From NCBI GenBank assembly GCA_001618605.1, contig LKHC01000155.1:1-48199 (forward strand): 48,199 nucleotides of DNA, given 5' to 3'. The translations under genes and the position numbers were made by a program. Under the pieces are notes generated by a model, which saw only the letters and a list, made by a program, of their open reading frames with translations, ran no database searches and had not been told where the DNA came from. The DNA comes from Candidatus Fermentibacter danicus. Its GTDB lineage: Bacteria > Fermentibacterota > Fermentibacteria > Fermentibacterales > Fermentibacteraceae. Below, in pieces: positions 16,326-24,643 of the stretch (positions are counted from its first letter, which is position 1; the number at the start of each line of letters is the position of its first letter).

Positions 16326-17672
16326 ATGGAGAGACTCGGTTCACAGGATCTACCGACCCCGGCCGGGGCTGCGGAGCTGTCCGCAGCCCCCGAAGGATCG
16401 AGGGTGACCGTCCACGGGGCGGTCCAGAGGATCAGGAGGCTGTCCTGGGGGGCGTTCGTCGTCCTCAGAAGACACGACGGCCTCGTCCAGTGCGTTCTGC
16501 AGGCGGATACGGATGGCGGCGCGATGCAGCGTCTCCAGGAGGAGAGCTGCGTCGAGATGGCGGGAACGATCCACCGCGCCTCGATGAAGGATCCCTCCAT
16601 CATGCCGAGGGACACGGAGATTCACGTCGAATCGGTCAGAATCCTCTCCGAGCCGGCCTCCCCGCCGCCGGTGGACCTGACGAAGAAGATACTCGACCTG
16701 CACATCGACACGAACCTGGATCTCCGGCCGGTCAGCCTCCGGCACCCAGTCGAGAGGGCCCGCCTCCGGATCGCCTCGGCGCTGGAGGCGGACTTCAGGC
16801 GGTACCTCTCCTCCAGGGGCTTCACCTCCATCCGCTCCCCGAAGATCTGCTTCGCGGGAGCGGAGGGGGGTGCAAACATCTTCCGCGTCCAGTACTTCGA
16901 CAGAACCGCCTTCCTCGCGCAGTCTCCGCAGTTCTACAAGCAGATGGCCGTCGCCTTCTACGAGAGGGTCTTCGAGACGGGGCCGGTATTCCGGGCCGAA
17001 CCCCACCAGACCTCCCGGCACGTCAACGAATACACCTCGCTCGACTTCGAGATGGGCTACATCTCGAGCTTCCGGGACGTCATGCTCATGGAGGCCGGCC
17101 TGTTGAGAAGCATGATCGAGACGGCCGGCAGGGAGTGCGCCTACGAGCTCGAACTCCTCGGCGCGACGCTGCCTTCCGTCCCCGACTCCTTCCCCTGCGT
17201 GACGCTCGCCGAAGCTCACGAGATAGCCGGCGCCGCCTCGGGCAGGGACTACTCCGGAGAACCCGACCTGGGGCCCGAGGAGGAGAAGCTGGTCTGCGAG
17301 CACTCCAGCAGGGAGTGGGGCAGCGAATTCGTCTTCGTGACCCACTACCCCACATCGAAACGCCCCTTCTACACGATGGACGATCCGCTCACCCCGGGGT
17401 TCACGCTCAGCTTCGACCTGCTGTTCCGCGGCCTCGAAATCACGACCGGCGGACAGAGAATCCACGACTACGACATGCAGGTCGCCAAGATGCAATCCTT
17501 CGGCCTCGATCCGGCAGCCTTCGAAAGCTACCTCGCAGCCCACAGGACCGGGCTGCCGCCGCACGGAGGCCTTGCGATAGGCCTCGAACGGCTGACCGCC
17601 AGACTGCTGGACGTCGACAACATCCGACTCACCACGATGTTCCCGAGGGACGCCAAGCGGCTCACGCCATAG
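16326..17672 (+). CDS. aspS: Aspartyl-tRNA synthetase, archaeal/short type (AspRS2)
   Basis: 448 residues, shorter than the bacterial AspRS (about 590) because the GAD insertion is absent. An OB-fold anticodon-binding domain (about 25-115) is followed by a class II catalytic core: motif 1 region near RGFTSIRSPKICFAGAEGG (about 165-183), motif 2 FRAEPHQTSRHVNEYTSLDFE (about 222-242, with SRHxxEYxxLD) and motif 3 GLAIGLERL (about 418-426). The SPQFYKQM loop is typical of archaeal-type AspRS. Bacterial members are often non-discriminating, charging both tRNA-Asp and tRNA-Asn with later amidation by GatCAB. The start ATG follows GGGGGAG. Confidence 0.9.
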   Translation: MERLGSQDLPTPAGAAELSAAPEGSRVTVHGAVQRIRRLSWGAFVVLRRHDGLVQCVLQADTDGGAMQRLQEESCVEMAGTIHRASMKDPSIMPRDTEIHVESVRILSEPASPPPVDLTKKILDLHIDTNLDLRPVSLRHPVERARLRIASALEADFRRYLSSRGFTSIRSPKICFAGAEGGANIFRVQYFDRTAFLAQSPQFYKQMAVAFYERVFETGPVFRAEPHQTSRHVNEYTSLDFEMGYISSFRDVMLMEAGLLRSMIETAGRECAYELELLGATLPSVPDSFPCVTLAEAHEIAGAASGRDYSGEPDLGPEEEKLVCEHSSREWGSEFVFVTHYPTSKRPFYTMDDPLTPGFTLSFDLLFRGLEITTGGQRIHDYDMQVAKMQSFGLDPAAFESYLAAHRTGLPPHGGLAIGLERLTARLLDVDNIRLTTMFPRDAKRLTP

Positions 17673-17682
17673 GCCTCCGCAC

Positions 17683-18084
17683 ATGGTCACGCTCCAGTCG
17701 ATGAGCGCCGGGGAGAAGATCGAGGAGAACCGGAGCCGGTTCCTCGCCTGCGGCGGCCCCTGCGGATCGGCCGACTGCGTGGATGCCACGCTGGACGGGC
17801 TTGTCAGGGCCTACCGGCTCGGGAAGGCCTCCCAGTTGAGCTGGGCCGCCCGCTTCCGCGCCCCGGACGGAAGGTTGATCGAACTCAGGGAGGACGGGGG
17901 CGAGAGCGGAGCCGCCGCCTGCATCCTCGCAGCGATGCAGGCCGTGGAGGCGGAGGGCTGCCTGGTCCTGGTCGCGAGATGGTACGGGGGCAGGCATCTC
18001 GGCGGAATGCGGTTCAGAATCTACAGAAAACTGGCGTCGGAGCTTCTCACAAACGGCGCTTCCACACCCCCGGCGTCGCGTTAG
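17683..18084 (+). CDS. IMPACT/YigZ (UPF0029) family protein, short form
   Basis: 133 residues, ten bases after aspS. The family signature DDGEPSGTAG appears here as EDGGESGAAACIL (about 69-81), and the second block, normally V.RYFGGxxLG, as LVARWYGGRHLGGMRFRIY (about 95-113). The C-terminal DUF1949 domain of YigZ is absent. The family is linked to translation regulation (the IMPACT/Gcn2 pathway in eukaryotes); the bacterial role is unclear. The start could be the ATG at 17683 or 17701; neither has a good ribosome site. It converges with the next gene across only 13 bases. Confidence 0.65.
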   Translation: MVTLQSMSAGEKIEENRSRFLACGGPCGSADCVDATLDGLVRAYRLGKASQLSWAARFRAPDGRLIELREDGGESGAAACILAAMQAVEAEGCLVLVARWYGGRHLGGMRFRIYRKLASELLTNGASTPPASR

Positions 18085-18097
18085 GCGGAGGTTCCCC

Positions 18098-18709
18098 TCA
18101 GCGGTCCTCCGGGCCCGTGTCTTCGCCGGAAGCGTTTTCCGGGAGATCGGGTTCCAGCGATTCGCCGATCCCGCAGGACGGGCAGAAGAGCAGCGTGAAC
18201 TCCTTGTCCGTCATGAGAGTGGAACCGCAGACAGGGCAGGGTATCGGCGGATCGGTCTCCCTCAGATCGGGATCGGTTCGTTCGGGCTCTACGGCAGGGA
18301 GGCGCAGCCCGGGATGCGGGGCTGAATCCCTCCGCTGCGGAGCTATGCGGCTTATCAGCTCGGCATTCCTCATCAGCCGGTTCGGCGTCCCGATAAATCT
18401 CGCGAGGCTCTCCCCCAGCTTCTTCCGGAGGTTCCTCACGGCGGCACGGGCTTCCTCGTGCCATTCCTCGCCGGGGATCAGACAGGAATCGATCTTGTCG
18501 AGTTCGGTCCGCACAGTCCGGCATTCCGGCTGGAATCTCGTCCTGCTCAGCTCCCTGAAACGCTCGAGGCACACTCTCGAACCGTCGGAGAGGGCATCCT
18601 CCCTGGCGATTGAGAATCCGTCGTCCAGCCTGGCCAGCCGCCTGCGGAGCTGCTCTATTTCGGCCAGGAACGCGAGATTGCTCTTCTTCACGATCTCCCG
18701 TTCTTGCAT
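18098..18709 (-). CDS. Coiled-coil protein with C-terminal zinc ribbon, function unknown
   Basis: 203 residues from the ATG at 18709; the frame is open far upstream, but that part is the antisense shadow of buk and the mutase. The N-terminus MQEREIVKKSNLAFLAEIEQ and about 100 further residues are rich in charged heptad-like helices. Residues about 115-155 are Pro/Asp/Glu-rich and probably disordered. A zinc ribbon closes the protein: CPVCG (158-162) and CPSCG (176-180). The acidic tail DLPENASGEDTGPEDR follows. I do not recognise a named family. It is divergent from buk with a 51-base shared spacer, so buk's promoter overlaps its 5' end. Confidence 0.7.
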   Translation of the reverse strand: MQEREIVKKSNLAFLAEIEQLRRRLARLDDGFSIAREDALSDGSRVCLERFRELSRTRFQPECRTVRTELDKIDSCLIPGEEWHEEARAAVRNLRKKLGESLARFIGTPNRLMRNAELISRIAPQRRDSAPHPGLRLPAVEPERTDPDLRETDPPIPCPVCGSTLMTDKEFTLLFCPSCGIGESLEPDLPENASGEDTGPEDR

Positions 18710-18732
18710 TATGGCCGGACTGATCGTAGAAT
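18704..18732 (+). promoter_or_regulatory. Candidate promoter of buk-mutase operon
   Basis: TTGCAT (18704-18709), exactly 17 bases, then TAGAAT (18727-18732, five of six consensus bases). The predicted start near 18739 gives a leader of about 22 bases ending in the AAGGGGG ribosome site of buk. The -35 half overlaps the first codons of the divergent zinc-ribbon gene. Confidence 0.45.
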
Positions 18733-18760
18733 CCTCAGGTCTTGTGCTCAAGGGGGAAAC

Positions 18761-19849
18761 ATGAAGGACACCTTCAGGATTCTCGCCATCAACCCTGGTT
18801 CCACATCGACGAAGATATCTGTTTTCGAGAACGAGCGAGAGATATGTGCGATCAAGCTGTCGCACTCCGTCGAGGAGCTCGATCCATTCGAGAAGATAGT
18901 GGACCAGTACGAGTTCCGGCGTGACGTGATCGTCTCGGAGCTGCGGAAGGCCGGATACGACGTTTCGTCGTTCGACGCGGTGGTCGGGCGCGGAGGGGTG
19001 CTCTACCCGGTCGAGGGGGGCACCTACGAGGTAAACGACCTCATGCTCGAACACGTGCGGAAGGGAGTGCAGGGCGAGCACCAGTCCAATCTCGGAGCCC
19101 TGATCGCCGAATCCTTCTCCCGGGAGGCGGGCTGCCCCGCATACATCGTCGACCCGGTGGTCGTCGACGAGATGCAGCCGATCGCCAGGTTCAGCGGTCT
19201 CCCGCAACTTCCCCGCCGCTCCATCCTCCACGCGCTCAACCAGAAGGCGGTGGCCCGAAAGGCCTGCCTCGACTCCGGGATCGATTACGAGAAAGCCAGG
19301 CTCATAGTCAGCCACCTCGGCGGCGGCATTTCTGCAGGCGCCCATGTCGACGGCAGGATCATCGACGTCAACAACGCCCTCAACGGCGATGGTCCATTCT
19401 CCCCCGAGCGCTCCGGCGGTCTGCCGGCCGGCGACCTCATCAACCTGTGCTTCAGCGGGCGCTACACCCACGACCAGATCAAAAAGCTGAACAAGGGCGC
19501 CGGAGGAATGGTGGCCTACCTCGGCACCAACGACGTCCGCGAAGTCCGTGCCAGGATGAGGTCGGGAGACGCCGAGGCCGGGATCGTGTTCGAGGCCATG
19601 GCCTACCAGGTCTCGAAGGAGATCGCCTCTCTCTCGGCCGTCCTGGAGGGCAGGATCGATCTGATCGTGCTCACCGGCGGGATCGCGTTCGATGAGGAGT
19701 TCACCGCTCTGGTGCGGAAGAGGGTGGGATTCCTGGCCCCGGTCCGGGTCTACCCCGGCGAGATGGAGATGGAAGCCCTCGCACTCGGGGGCCTGCGCGT
19801 CCTTCGGGGACAGGAGCAGCCGAAGGTCTACAATCCGAAGATGAGTTGA
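18761..19849 (+). CDS. buk: Butyrate kinase
   Basis: 362 residues from the ATG at 18761 (AAGGGGG upstream). Acetokinase-family (ASKHA fold) motifs: ILAINPGSTSTKISVF at the N-terminus (phosphate-1), AVVGRGGVLYPVEGG (about 68-82), the GVQGEHQSNLGALIA segment typical of butyrate rather than acetate kinase, IVSHLGGGISAGAHVDGRII (adenosine and phosphate-2 loops) and the C-terminal LIVLTGGIAFDEEF. It transfers phosphate from butyryl- or another short-chain acyl-phosphate to ADP, giving ATP. It pairs functionally with Ptb. It is followed after 18 bases by methylmalonyl-CoA mutase, suggesting that branched or C3/C4 acyl-CoAs feed it. Confidence 0.92.
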   Translation: MKDTFRILAINPGSTSTKISVFENEREICAIKLSHSVEELDPFEKIVDQYEFRRDVIVSELRKAGYDVSSFDAVVGRGGVLYPVEGGTYEVNDLMLEHVRKGVQGEHQSNLGALIAESFSREAGCPAYIVDPVVVDEMQPIARFSGLPQLPRRSILHALNQKAVARKACLDSGIDYEKARLIVSHLGGGISAGAHVDGRIIDVNNALNGDGPFSPERSGGLPAGDLINLCFSGRYTHDQIKKLNKGAGGMVAYLGTNDVREVRARMRSGDAEAGIVFEAMAYQVSKEIASLSAVLEGRIDLIVLTGGIAFDEEFTALVRKRVGFLAPVRVYPGEMEMEALALGGLRVLRGQEQPKVYNPKMS

Positions 19850-19867
19850 CGATGGAGGCAGTCCAGC

Positions 19868-21529
19868 ATGTCGTGCCGGTTTGAAGAAGAGAAGAAGCGC
19901 TGGGAGGAGCAGACCGTCGCTCCGGTCATCGCGAAGTACCCCGAGCAGAGGAAGGCGTTCGAGACGGGATCGGGCATTCCGGTCGAGAGAGTCTACGGCC
20001 CCGGAGGCGACTGCCCCGGTTTCGACGAGAAAACCGGCTTCCCCGGAGAGTACCCGTTCACGCGGGGCGTCCAGCCCACGATGTATCGCGGCCGGTTCTG
20101 GACGATGCGCCAGTACGCCGGGTTCGGGACCGCCGAGGAATCCAACAAGCGCTACCGGTTCCTTCTGTCCCAGGGGCAGACGGGTCTCTCGGTCGCATTC
20201 GACCTCCCCACCCAGATAGGCCTCGACTCCGACGACCCTCTGAGCGCGGGCGAGGTGGGCAAGGTCGGCGTCGCGATCGACAGCCTGGCCGACATGGAGG
20301 TGCTCTTCGACGAAATCCCCCTCGACAGGGTCTCCACCTCGATGACCATCAACGCCCCCGCCGCAGTGCTCCTCGCCATGTACATCTGCGTTGGCAGGAA
20401 GCAGGGCGTGTCCGCGGACAGGCTCAGGGGAACGATCCAGAACGACATATTGAAGGAGTACATGGCCAGGGGCACCTACATCTTCCCCCCCGCCCAGTCC
20501 ATGAGGCTGATCACCGACATCTTCGCCTACTGCGGCGAGGCCGTGCCCAGGTGGAACACCATCAGCATCTCGGGCTACCACATCAGGGAGGCCGGCAGCA
20601 CGGCTCCGCAGGAGGTCGGATTCACACTGGCCGACGGCATCGCCTACGTCGAAGCCGCGATCAGGGCCGGACTAGACGTGGATGACTTCGCTCCGAGGCT
20701 CAGCTTCTTCTTCAACGCCCACAACGATCTGCTCGAGGAGGTCGCAAAGTTCAGGGCCGCACGGCGGCTCTGGGCAAGGATCATGAAGGAGCGCTTCTCG
20801 GCCCGGAAGCCCGAGAGCATGATGCTCCGATTCCACACGCAGACGGGCGGGTCGACGCTCACCGCACAGCAGCCCGACAACAACATCATCAGAGTCACGA
20901 TACAGACTCTCGCCGCCGTGCTGGGCGGAACGCAGAGCCTCCACACCAACAGCCGCGACGAGGCCCTCGCGCTGCCGTCCGAGCAGTCCGTCCGCATCGC
21001 CCTGCGGACCCAGCAGGTAGTCGCATCCGAGAGCGGCGTCACCAACACGGTCGATCCCCTCGCCGGGAGCTGGTATGTCGAGAACCTCACCGATACGATC
21101 GAACGGACCGCGGCGGAGTACATTGAACGCATCGACGCCATGGGCGGCATGGTCCGCGCCATAGAGGACGGGTATCCGCAGCGCCAGATCCAGGATGCGG
21201 CCTATGCCTACCAGAAGCAGGTCGAATCCGGCGATAGGGTCGTGGTCGGAGTGAACAGCTACAAGGTGGAGGAGCCGCCTCCATCGGGGCTTCTCCGGGT
21301 GGACCCCGCCATCGAGGCCGCCCAGAAGTCCAGGCTGGCCGGCATGCGGCGGCAGAGGGACGAGGCGGCCGTGCAGGCCTCCCTGGGAGCGCTCGCGGAA
21401 GCCGCGGCGACGGATGCGAACCTGATGCCGTCGATTATCGACTGCGTCGGCCTCTACGCCACACTCGGCGAGGTCTGCGGGGTTCTCCGGAAGGTATTCG
21501 GAGAGTACCGGCCCTCGGTGATCCTGTAG
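19868..21529 (+). CDS. Methylmalonyl-CoA mutase, large (catalytic) subunit without B12 domain
   Basis: 553 residues, the size of separate-subunit mutases; the C-terminal cobalamin-binding domain (DxHxxG) is absent, so a partner protein encoded elsewhere must supply it. The TIM-barrel catalytic domain is complete: [77 protein letters not shown] and [20 protein letters not shown]. By spacing to the catalytic His238 (known His244), Tyr83 and Arg201 correspond to Tyr89 and Arg207 of the Propionibacterium enzyme; isobutyryl-CoA mutases carry Phe and Gln there. This favours methylmalonyl-CoA/succinyl-CoA as substrates. GGAGG precedes the ATG. It is in one operon with buk. Confidence 0.92.
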   Translation: MSCRFEEEKKRWEEQTVAPVIAKYPEQRKAFETGSGIPVERVYGPGGDCPGFDEKTGFPGEYPFTRGVQPTMYRGRFWTMRQYAGFGTAEESNKRYRFLLSQGQTGLSVAFDLPTQIGLDSDDPLSAGEVGKVGVAIDSLADMEVLFDEIPLDRVSTSMTINAPAAVLLAMYICVGRKQGVSADRLRGTIQNDILKEYMARGTYIFPPAQSMRLITDIFAYCGEAVPRWNTISISGYHIREAGSTAPQEVGFTLADGIAYVEAAIRAGLDVDDFAPRLSFFFNAHNDLLEEVAKFRAARRLWARIMKERFSARKPESMMLRFHTQTGGSTLTAQQPDNNIIRVTIQTLAAVLGGTQSLHTNSRDEALALPSEQSVRIALRTQQVVASESGVTNTVDPLAGSWYVENLTDTIERTAAEYIERIDAMGGMVRAIEDGYPQRQIQDAAYAYQKQVESGDRVVVGVNSYKVEEPPPSGLLRVDPAIEAAQKSRLAGMRRQRDEAAVQASLGALAEAAATDANLMPSIIDCVGLYATLGEVCGVLRKVFGEYRPSVIL

Positions 21530-21537
21530 GAGGCCGC

Positions 21538-22926
21538 ATGAAACCCGCTGGAAAAGCATCGGTTCCGTTCCTTGCGGCGGCCGTGGCACTGGCGGCGGCA
21601 TCCGGCTGCGACAGGACTCCGGCGGGCTCGAGCTGGCTTTTCGTCGTAGGCTCCGACACGGTTACGGTGGAGGAGGCCGCGGCGCACTGGGACTCGTTCT
21701 CCCCGCAGGAACTCAGGATGTTCGAGGGCAGTCAGGATCTCAAGAGGGACTTCGTAGAGTCATACTCGGGAATGTTCCTGGTGAGGCACGAGCTGCTCCG
21801 GCGAGGATTCCTCGACACGCCCGGGTTCGCCATGCGGAGAGACGGTACGGCCAGGATCAGGATGATGAACGCCCTCCAGGATTCGGTGCTCGCCTCTTGC
21901 ACCAGATCGGTCGGCGATCATGAGATAGCTTCCTTCCTGGCCGACTCCGGCGACTTCTTCGGTCTGACGGATTCCTCTCAGCGCTGGGTCCAGGTCAGGA
22001 TAGGGCAGTCGTACGCCTTCGCCGAACTGGACAGCCTCCTCAAGACCATCCGGGAATCGTCTCGAACCGAGTTCCACCAGCCGGCCATCGCCCGCTTCTC
22101 CGCCCACTTCCGGGGCGAGGCCGGGCTCGAACCCGGCGACACTCTGATAACCAGCTCCGTCGGCATCTGGACGGCCGAGAGGATGCTCGGGGAACTCGAA
22201 TTCGAAGCATCCATGCACCAGGTGATTCCGGCGGACAGCAACTGGATGGCGTACTACTCCGGGGTGATACTCAACAGATCCATCATGGCGGCCGAATTCG
22301 TACGGAGATACCCATCGGAGGCCGACTACCTGATGGGACTCGCAACCGCATGGGCTGTCGAAGCCGCCGCAGAAAGCCTCTATCGGGAATGCGTGCTCGA
22401 TCGGCTGGTCGTGACCGATGCGATGATAGACTCGGCCTATCAGACCTCGCCGACTCCTGTCGACGAGAAGAGGTCGATGGCGGCCTTCGTGGTCCCTCGC
22501 AGCCGGCTCGAGGAGTTCGAGGCGGCTCGAGCCGCAGGGACGATCGAGTCGATCACCCCTTCGTTCCAGAACTACTACCCCGGGGCGACTGGCGTATCCT
22601 ACCCGATGAGGAGGGACCAGGTGCCCTTCGGCCTGGGCGACAGCCTGTTCGCCCTCTCCGACACGGTGCGCTGGATAGGTCCTGTCTCCGCAGGCATGAG
22701 CGGAGACTCGATCTTCATCGCAGCGAGGCTGGCAGAGGTGTTCCCCGCCCGGACGGCCTCCAGGGAGGAGGTGGCCCCGGTGATAGCCGCCGAGATCCGC
22801 GGCAGGCAGGCCGAGGCGAGAGTCGGGGAATGGCTCGGGGAGCTCGCCGACTCGACAGGATTCGCCATTAACGAGCCCCTGCTCCTAAGCCTCCCCGACG
22901 ATCCTGGAGCCTGGAGCGATCTCTGA
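21538..22926 (+). CDS. Secreted lipoprotein, paralogue A (SurA/PrsA-like architecture)
   Basis: 462 residues; the ATG directly follows TAGGAGG, which contains the mutase stop. Signal and lipobox: MKPAGKASVPFLAAAVALAA then ASGC with Cys24. The mature part opens with VGSDTVTVEEAAAHWDSFSP, the pattern seen at the start of SurA/PrsA-type periplasmic chaperones, followed by helical segments and a region FVVPRSRLEEFEAARAAGTI to PFGLGDSLFALSDTV that resembles a degenerate parvulin domain. The C-terminal PVIAAEIRGRQAEARVGEWL is helical. It is paralogous to the next gene: both end with Pro-Asp-Asp/Pro-Pro, then Trp-Ser and an acidic residue, then Leu. Probably a periplasmic chaperone for envelope proteins; the assignment rests on architecture only. 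Confidence 0.7.
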   Translation: MKPAGKASVPFLAAAVALAAASGCDRTPAGSSWLFVVGSDTVTVEEAAAHWDSFSPQELRMFEGSQDLKRDFVESYSGMFLVRHELLRRGFLDTPGFAMRRDGTARIRMMNALQDSVLASCTRSVGDHEIASFLADSGDFFGLTDSSQRWVQVRIGQSYAFAELDSLLKTIRESSRTEFHQPAIARFSAHFRGEAGLEPGDTLITSSVGIWTAERMLGELEFEASMHQVIPADSNWMAYYSGVILNRSIMAAEFVRRYPSEADYLMGLATAWAVEAAAESLYRECVLDRLVVTDAMIDSAYQTSPTPVDEKRSMAAFVVPRSRLEEFEAARAAGTIESITPSFQNYYPGATGVSYPMRRDQVPFGLGDSLFALSDTVRWIGPVSAGMSGDSIFIAARLAEVFPARTASREEVAPVIAAEIRGRQAEARVGEWLGELADSTGFAINEPLLLSLPDDPGAWSDL

Positions 22927-22939
22927 AGAATCCTCCGGT

Positions 22940-23054
22940 TTCCGGAAGGCAGACCCGCTCCTTCGTCCGGGTCATATGGCAGTACTTGCACTGCCATGGT
23001 GTCCTCATGCCGGCGGCGCCTGCGGCTCCGGCATGCGTTCCGGGTCTTCCGGAA
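22940..23054 (+). promoter_or_regulatory. Intergenic three-helix RNA structure that can cover the next ribosome site
   Basis: Outer arms TTCCGGA (22940-22946) with TCCGGAA (23048-23054), and AGACCCG (22951-22957) with CGGGTCT (23041-23047), enclose two perfect hairpins: ATGGCAGT (22976-22983)/ACTGCCAT (22990-22997), and CATGCCGG (23006-23013)/CCGGCATG (23028-23035). The outer 3' arm contains GGAA of the ribosome site of the gene at 23066. An alternative pairing GACCCG (22952-22957)/CGGGTC (22968-22973) competes with the outer helix. No T tract follows, so it is not an intrinsic terminator. Confidence 0.5.
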
Positions 23055-23065
23055 GGAATGAAGAA

Positions 23066-24643
23066 ATGAATCGGAAACTGTTTCTGTATGCCCTGCCGGC
23101 CGTGCTGATCACGGCGGGTTGCGGGAGGACCGTCTCGGGAGACGACTGGCTGTTTCGTCTCGATGGCGTTACGGTGACCGTCTCCGATGCAGGAGCCTAC
23201 TGGGACAGTCTCTCTCCCTCGGTCCAGGCCGGATTCATCTCGGGGGGCAATCCCCTGGGCGACTTCATCCTCGCCTATTCACGCAAGGTGCTTGTCGAGC
23301 GCGAGCTGGAAAGGCTCGGAATCCCCGGTAACCCCGGGATAGAGTACCGTGTCGACGCCTGGACCAGGCTTCACGCCTTCCGGTCGGCGCGGAACTCCCT
23401 CAGGCTTCTGGCGGAGTCTTCCCTGACGGCATCCGACGACGCCTACTACCTCGACCATCTCGGAACGACCGTCTGGTACACCATCCGGGATGCGGGATCC
23501 ACGCCCGGGCGTCGCGGTCCGTCGGTCCTCTCCGAGATCGACCCGTCACTCGGGCTCGTCCTGGCCGGTCTTTCCCCCGGAGAATCCGCAGTCCTCGATG
23601 ACGGGTCGACAGTCACACTGGACTCGCTTCTCACCACCGAACCCGGACTCGTGGCCGCCATGATCCCGGACAGCTCGAACACCCTCCGGTACGGACGGAA
23701 CATGATGGCCGACCAGCGGGCGCTGGCTGCGGCCGACCGCATCAGGGACGACTACTTCGCGACCACCGACGTCGAATTCCGGACCGACGCCTTCGCAGAC
23801 TTCGCAAGAATCGTCTCGGATGGACTCGACCCCTCTTCGAGCGACACTCTCGTCGTCGCCGGAACCGAAGTCTGGACCGCCGGACGGATGGTGGAGGAGA
23901 TTCGCTGCGAGGCGGAAATCCGTCCGGTCATGCCTTCGGACGCCGCATGGCTGGCATCGTTCGCCGAAGTGATCCTGTACAGGGAATCCCTCGCCAGGGA
24001 GATCGAACGGATCGATCCGGCGGCGGCCGACTCGATCATCCACAGCGCCGGGAGTTACAGGATGAGGCTGGCCGCCGACACGCTATACAGGATGTTCGTC
24101 ACAGACAGCATCCGGATCACCGATGCCATGCTCGATTCCGCCTATGCGGCCGCCCCGCCCGTCATCCCCGAGATGAGAACCTTTCTCTGCGTCTCTCTCA
24201 GGGATTCGTCCGAGCTGCACACTTTCAAGAATCTACTCGACCAGGGGCGCACGACGGCGATCGTGAGCGGTTTCGACGGCATACCGTTTCTGGCGGGATC
24301 GTCGGGCGACTCTCATCTGACTCGAGCCCTTCTCGTCGGAGAAGTTCCCGGAGGTCTCGGCGATGCCCTGTTCGCGACGTCCGACACCTCGACGTGGTTC
24401 GGGCCGGCGCCCTATCCCCGGTTCGGAATCTGGGTCGCCTTCAAGCTCGACTCCGTGATGCCCGCCAGGCCGGCTACGCTGGAAGAGGCGAACGATGAGC
24501 TGCGCTCCGTCATCACCTCGGCGAGGGAGCAGATCCGCTTCGAGTCGTGGATGCGCGGTCTCGAGCAGACCTACGGCCTGGAGATCGATGAAAAGCTCAT
24601 GACCCTTCTCCCGCCGGACCCCTCGGACTGGTCGGAGCTCTAG
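23066..24643 (+). CDS. Secreted lipoprotein, paralogue B (SurA/PrsA-like architecture)
   Basis: 525 residues. The ATG at 23066 is chosen because it opens a clean signal (MNRKLFLYALPAVLI) with lipobox TAGC (Cys19) and has GGAAGGA upstream; the frame is open further 5' through the intergenic hairpins but without protein-like content. The mature start LDGVTVTVSDAGAYWDSLSP aligns with paralogue A, and further blocks match in order: VWTAGRMVEEIRCEAEIRPV, ADTLYRMFVTDSIRITDAML and VPGGLGDALFATSDTSTWFG. It ends in PPDPSDWSEL, close to the end of A. A tandem duplication followed by divergence is the simplest explanation. Its stop codon is shared in a CTAG palindrome with the opposing gene. Confidence 0.7.
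   Translation: MNRKLFLYALPAVLITAGCGRTVSGDDWLFRLDGVTVTVSDAGAYWDSLSPSVQAGFISGGNPLGDFILAYSRKVLVERELERLGIPGNPGIEYRVDAWTRLHAFRSARNSLRLLAESSLTASDDAYYLDHLGTTVWYTIRDAGSTPGRRGPSVLSEIDPSLGLVLAGLSPGESAVLDDGSTVTLDSLLTTEPGLVAAMIPDSSNTLRYGRNMMADQRALAAADRIRDDYFATTDVEFRTDAFADFARIVSDGLDPSSSDTLVVAGTEVWTAGRMVEEIRCEAEIRPVMPSDAAWLASFAEVILYRESLAREIERIDPAAADSIIHSAGSYRMRLAADTLYRMFVTDSIRITDAMLDSAYAAAPPVIPEMRTFLCVSLRDSSELHTFKNLLDQGRTTAIVSGFDGIPFLAGSSGDSHLTRALLVGEVPGGLGDALFATSDTSTWFGPAPYPRFGIWVAFKLDSVMPARPATLEEANDELRSVITSAREQIRFESWMRGLEQTYGLEIDEKLMTLLPPDPSDWSEL

Noticed and set aside
18710-20581. Long minus-strand open frame opposite buk and the mutase, in phase with the zinc-ribbon gene
   Set aside because: The composition is that of an antisense shadow (Asp/Gly/His/Val-rich, no motifs), while buk and the mutase on the plus strand have full family signatures. 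Only the last 203 codons look real.
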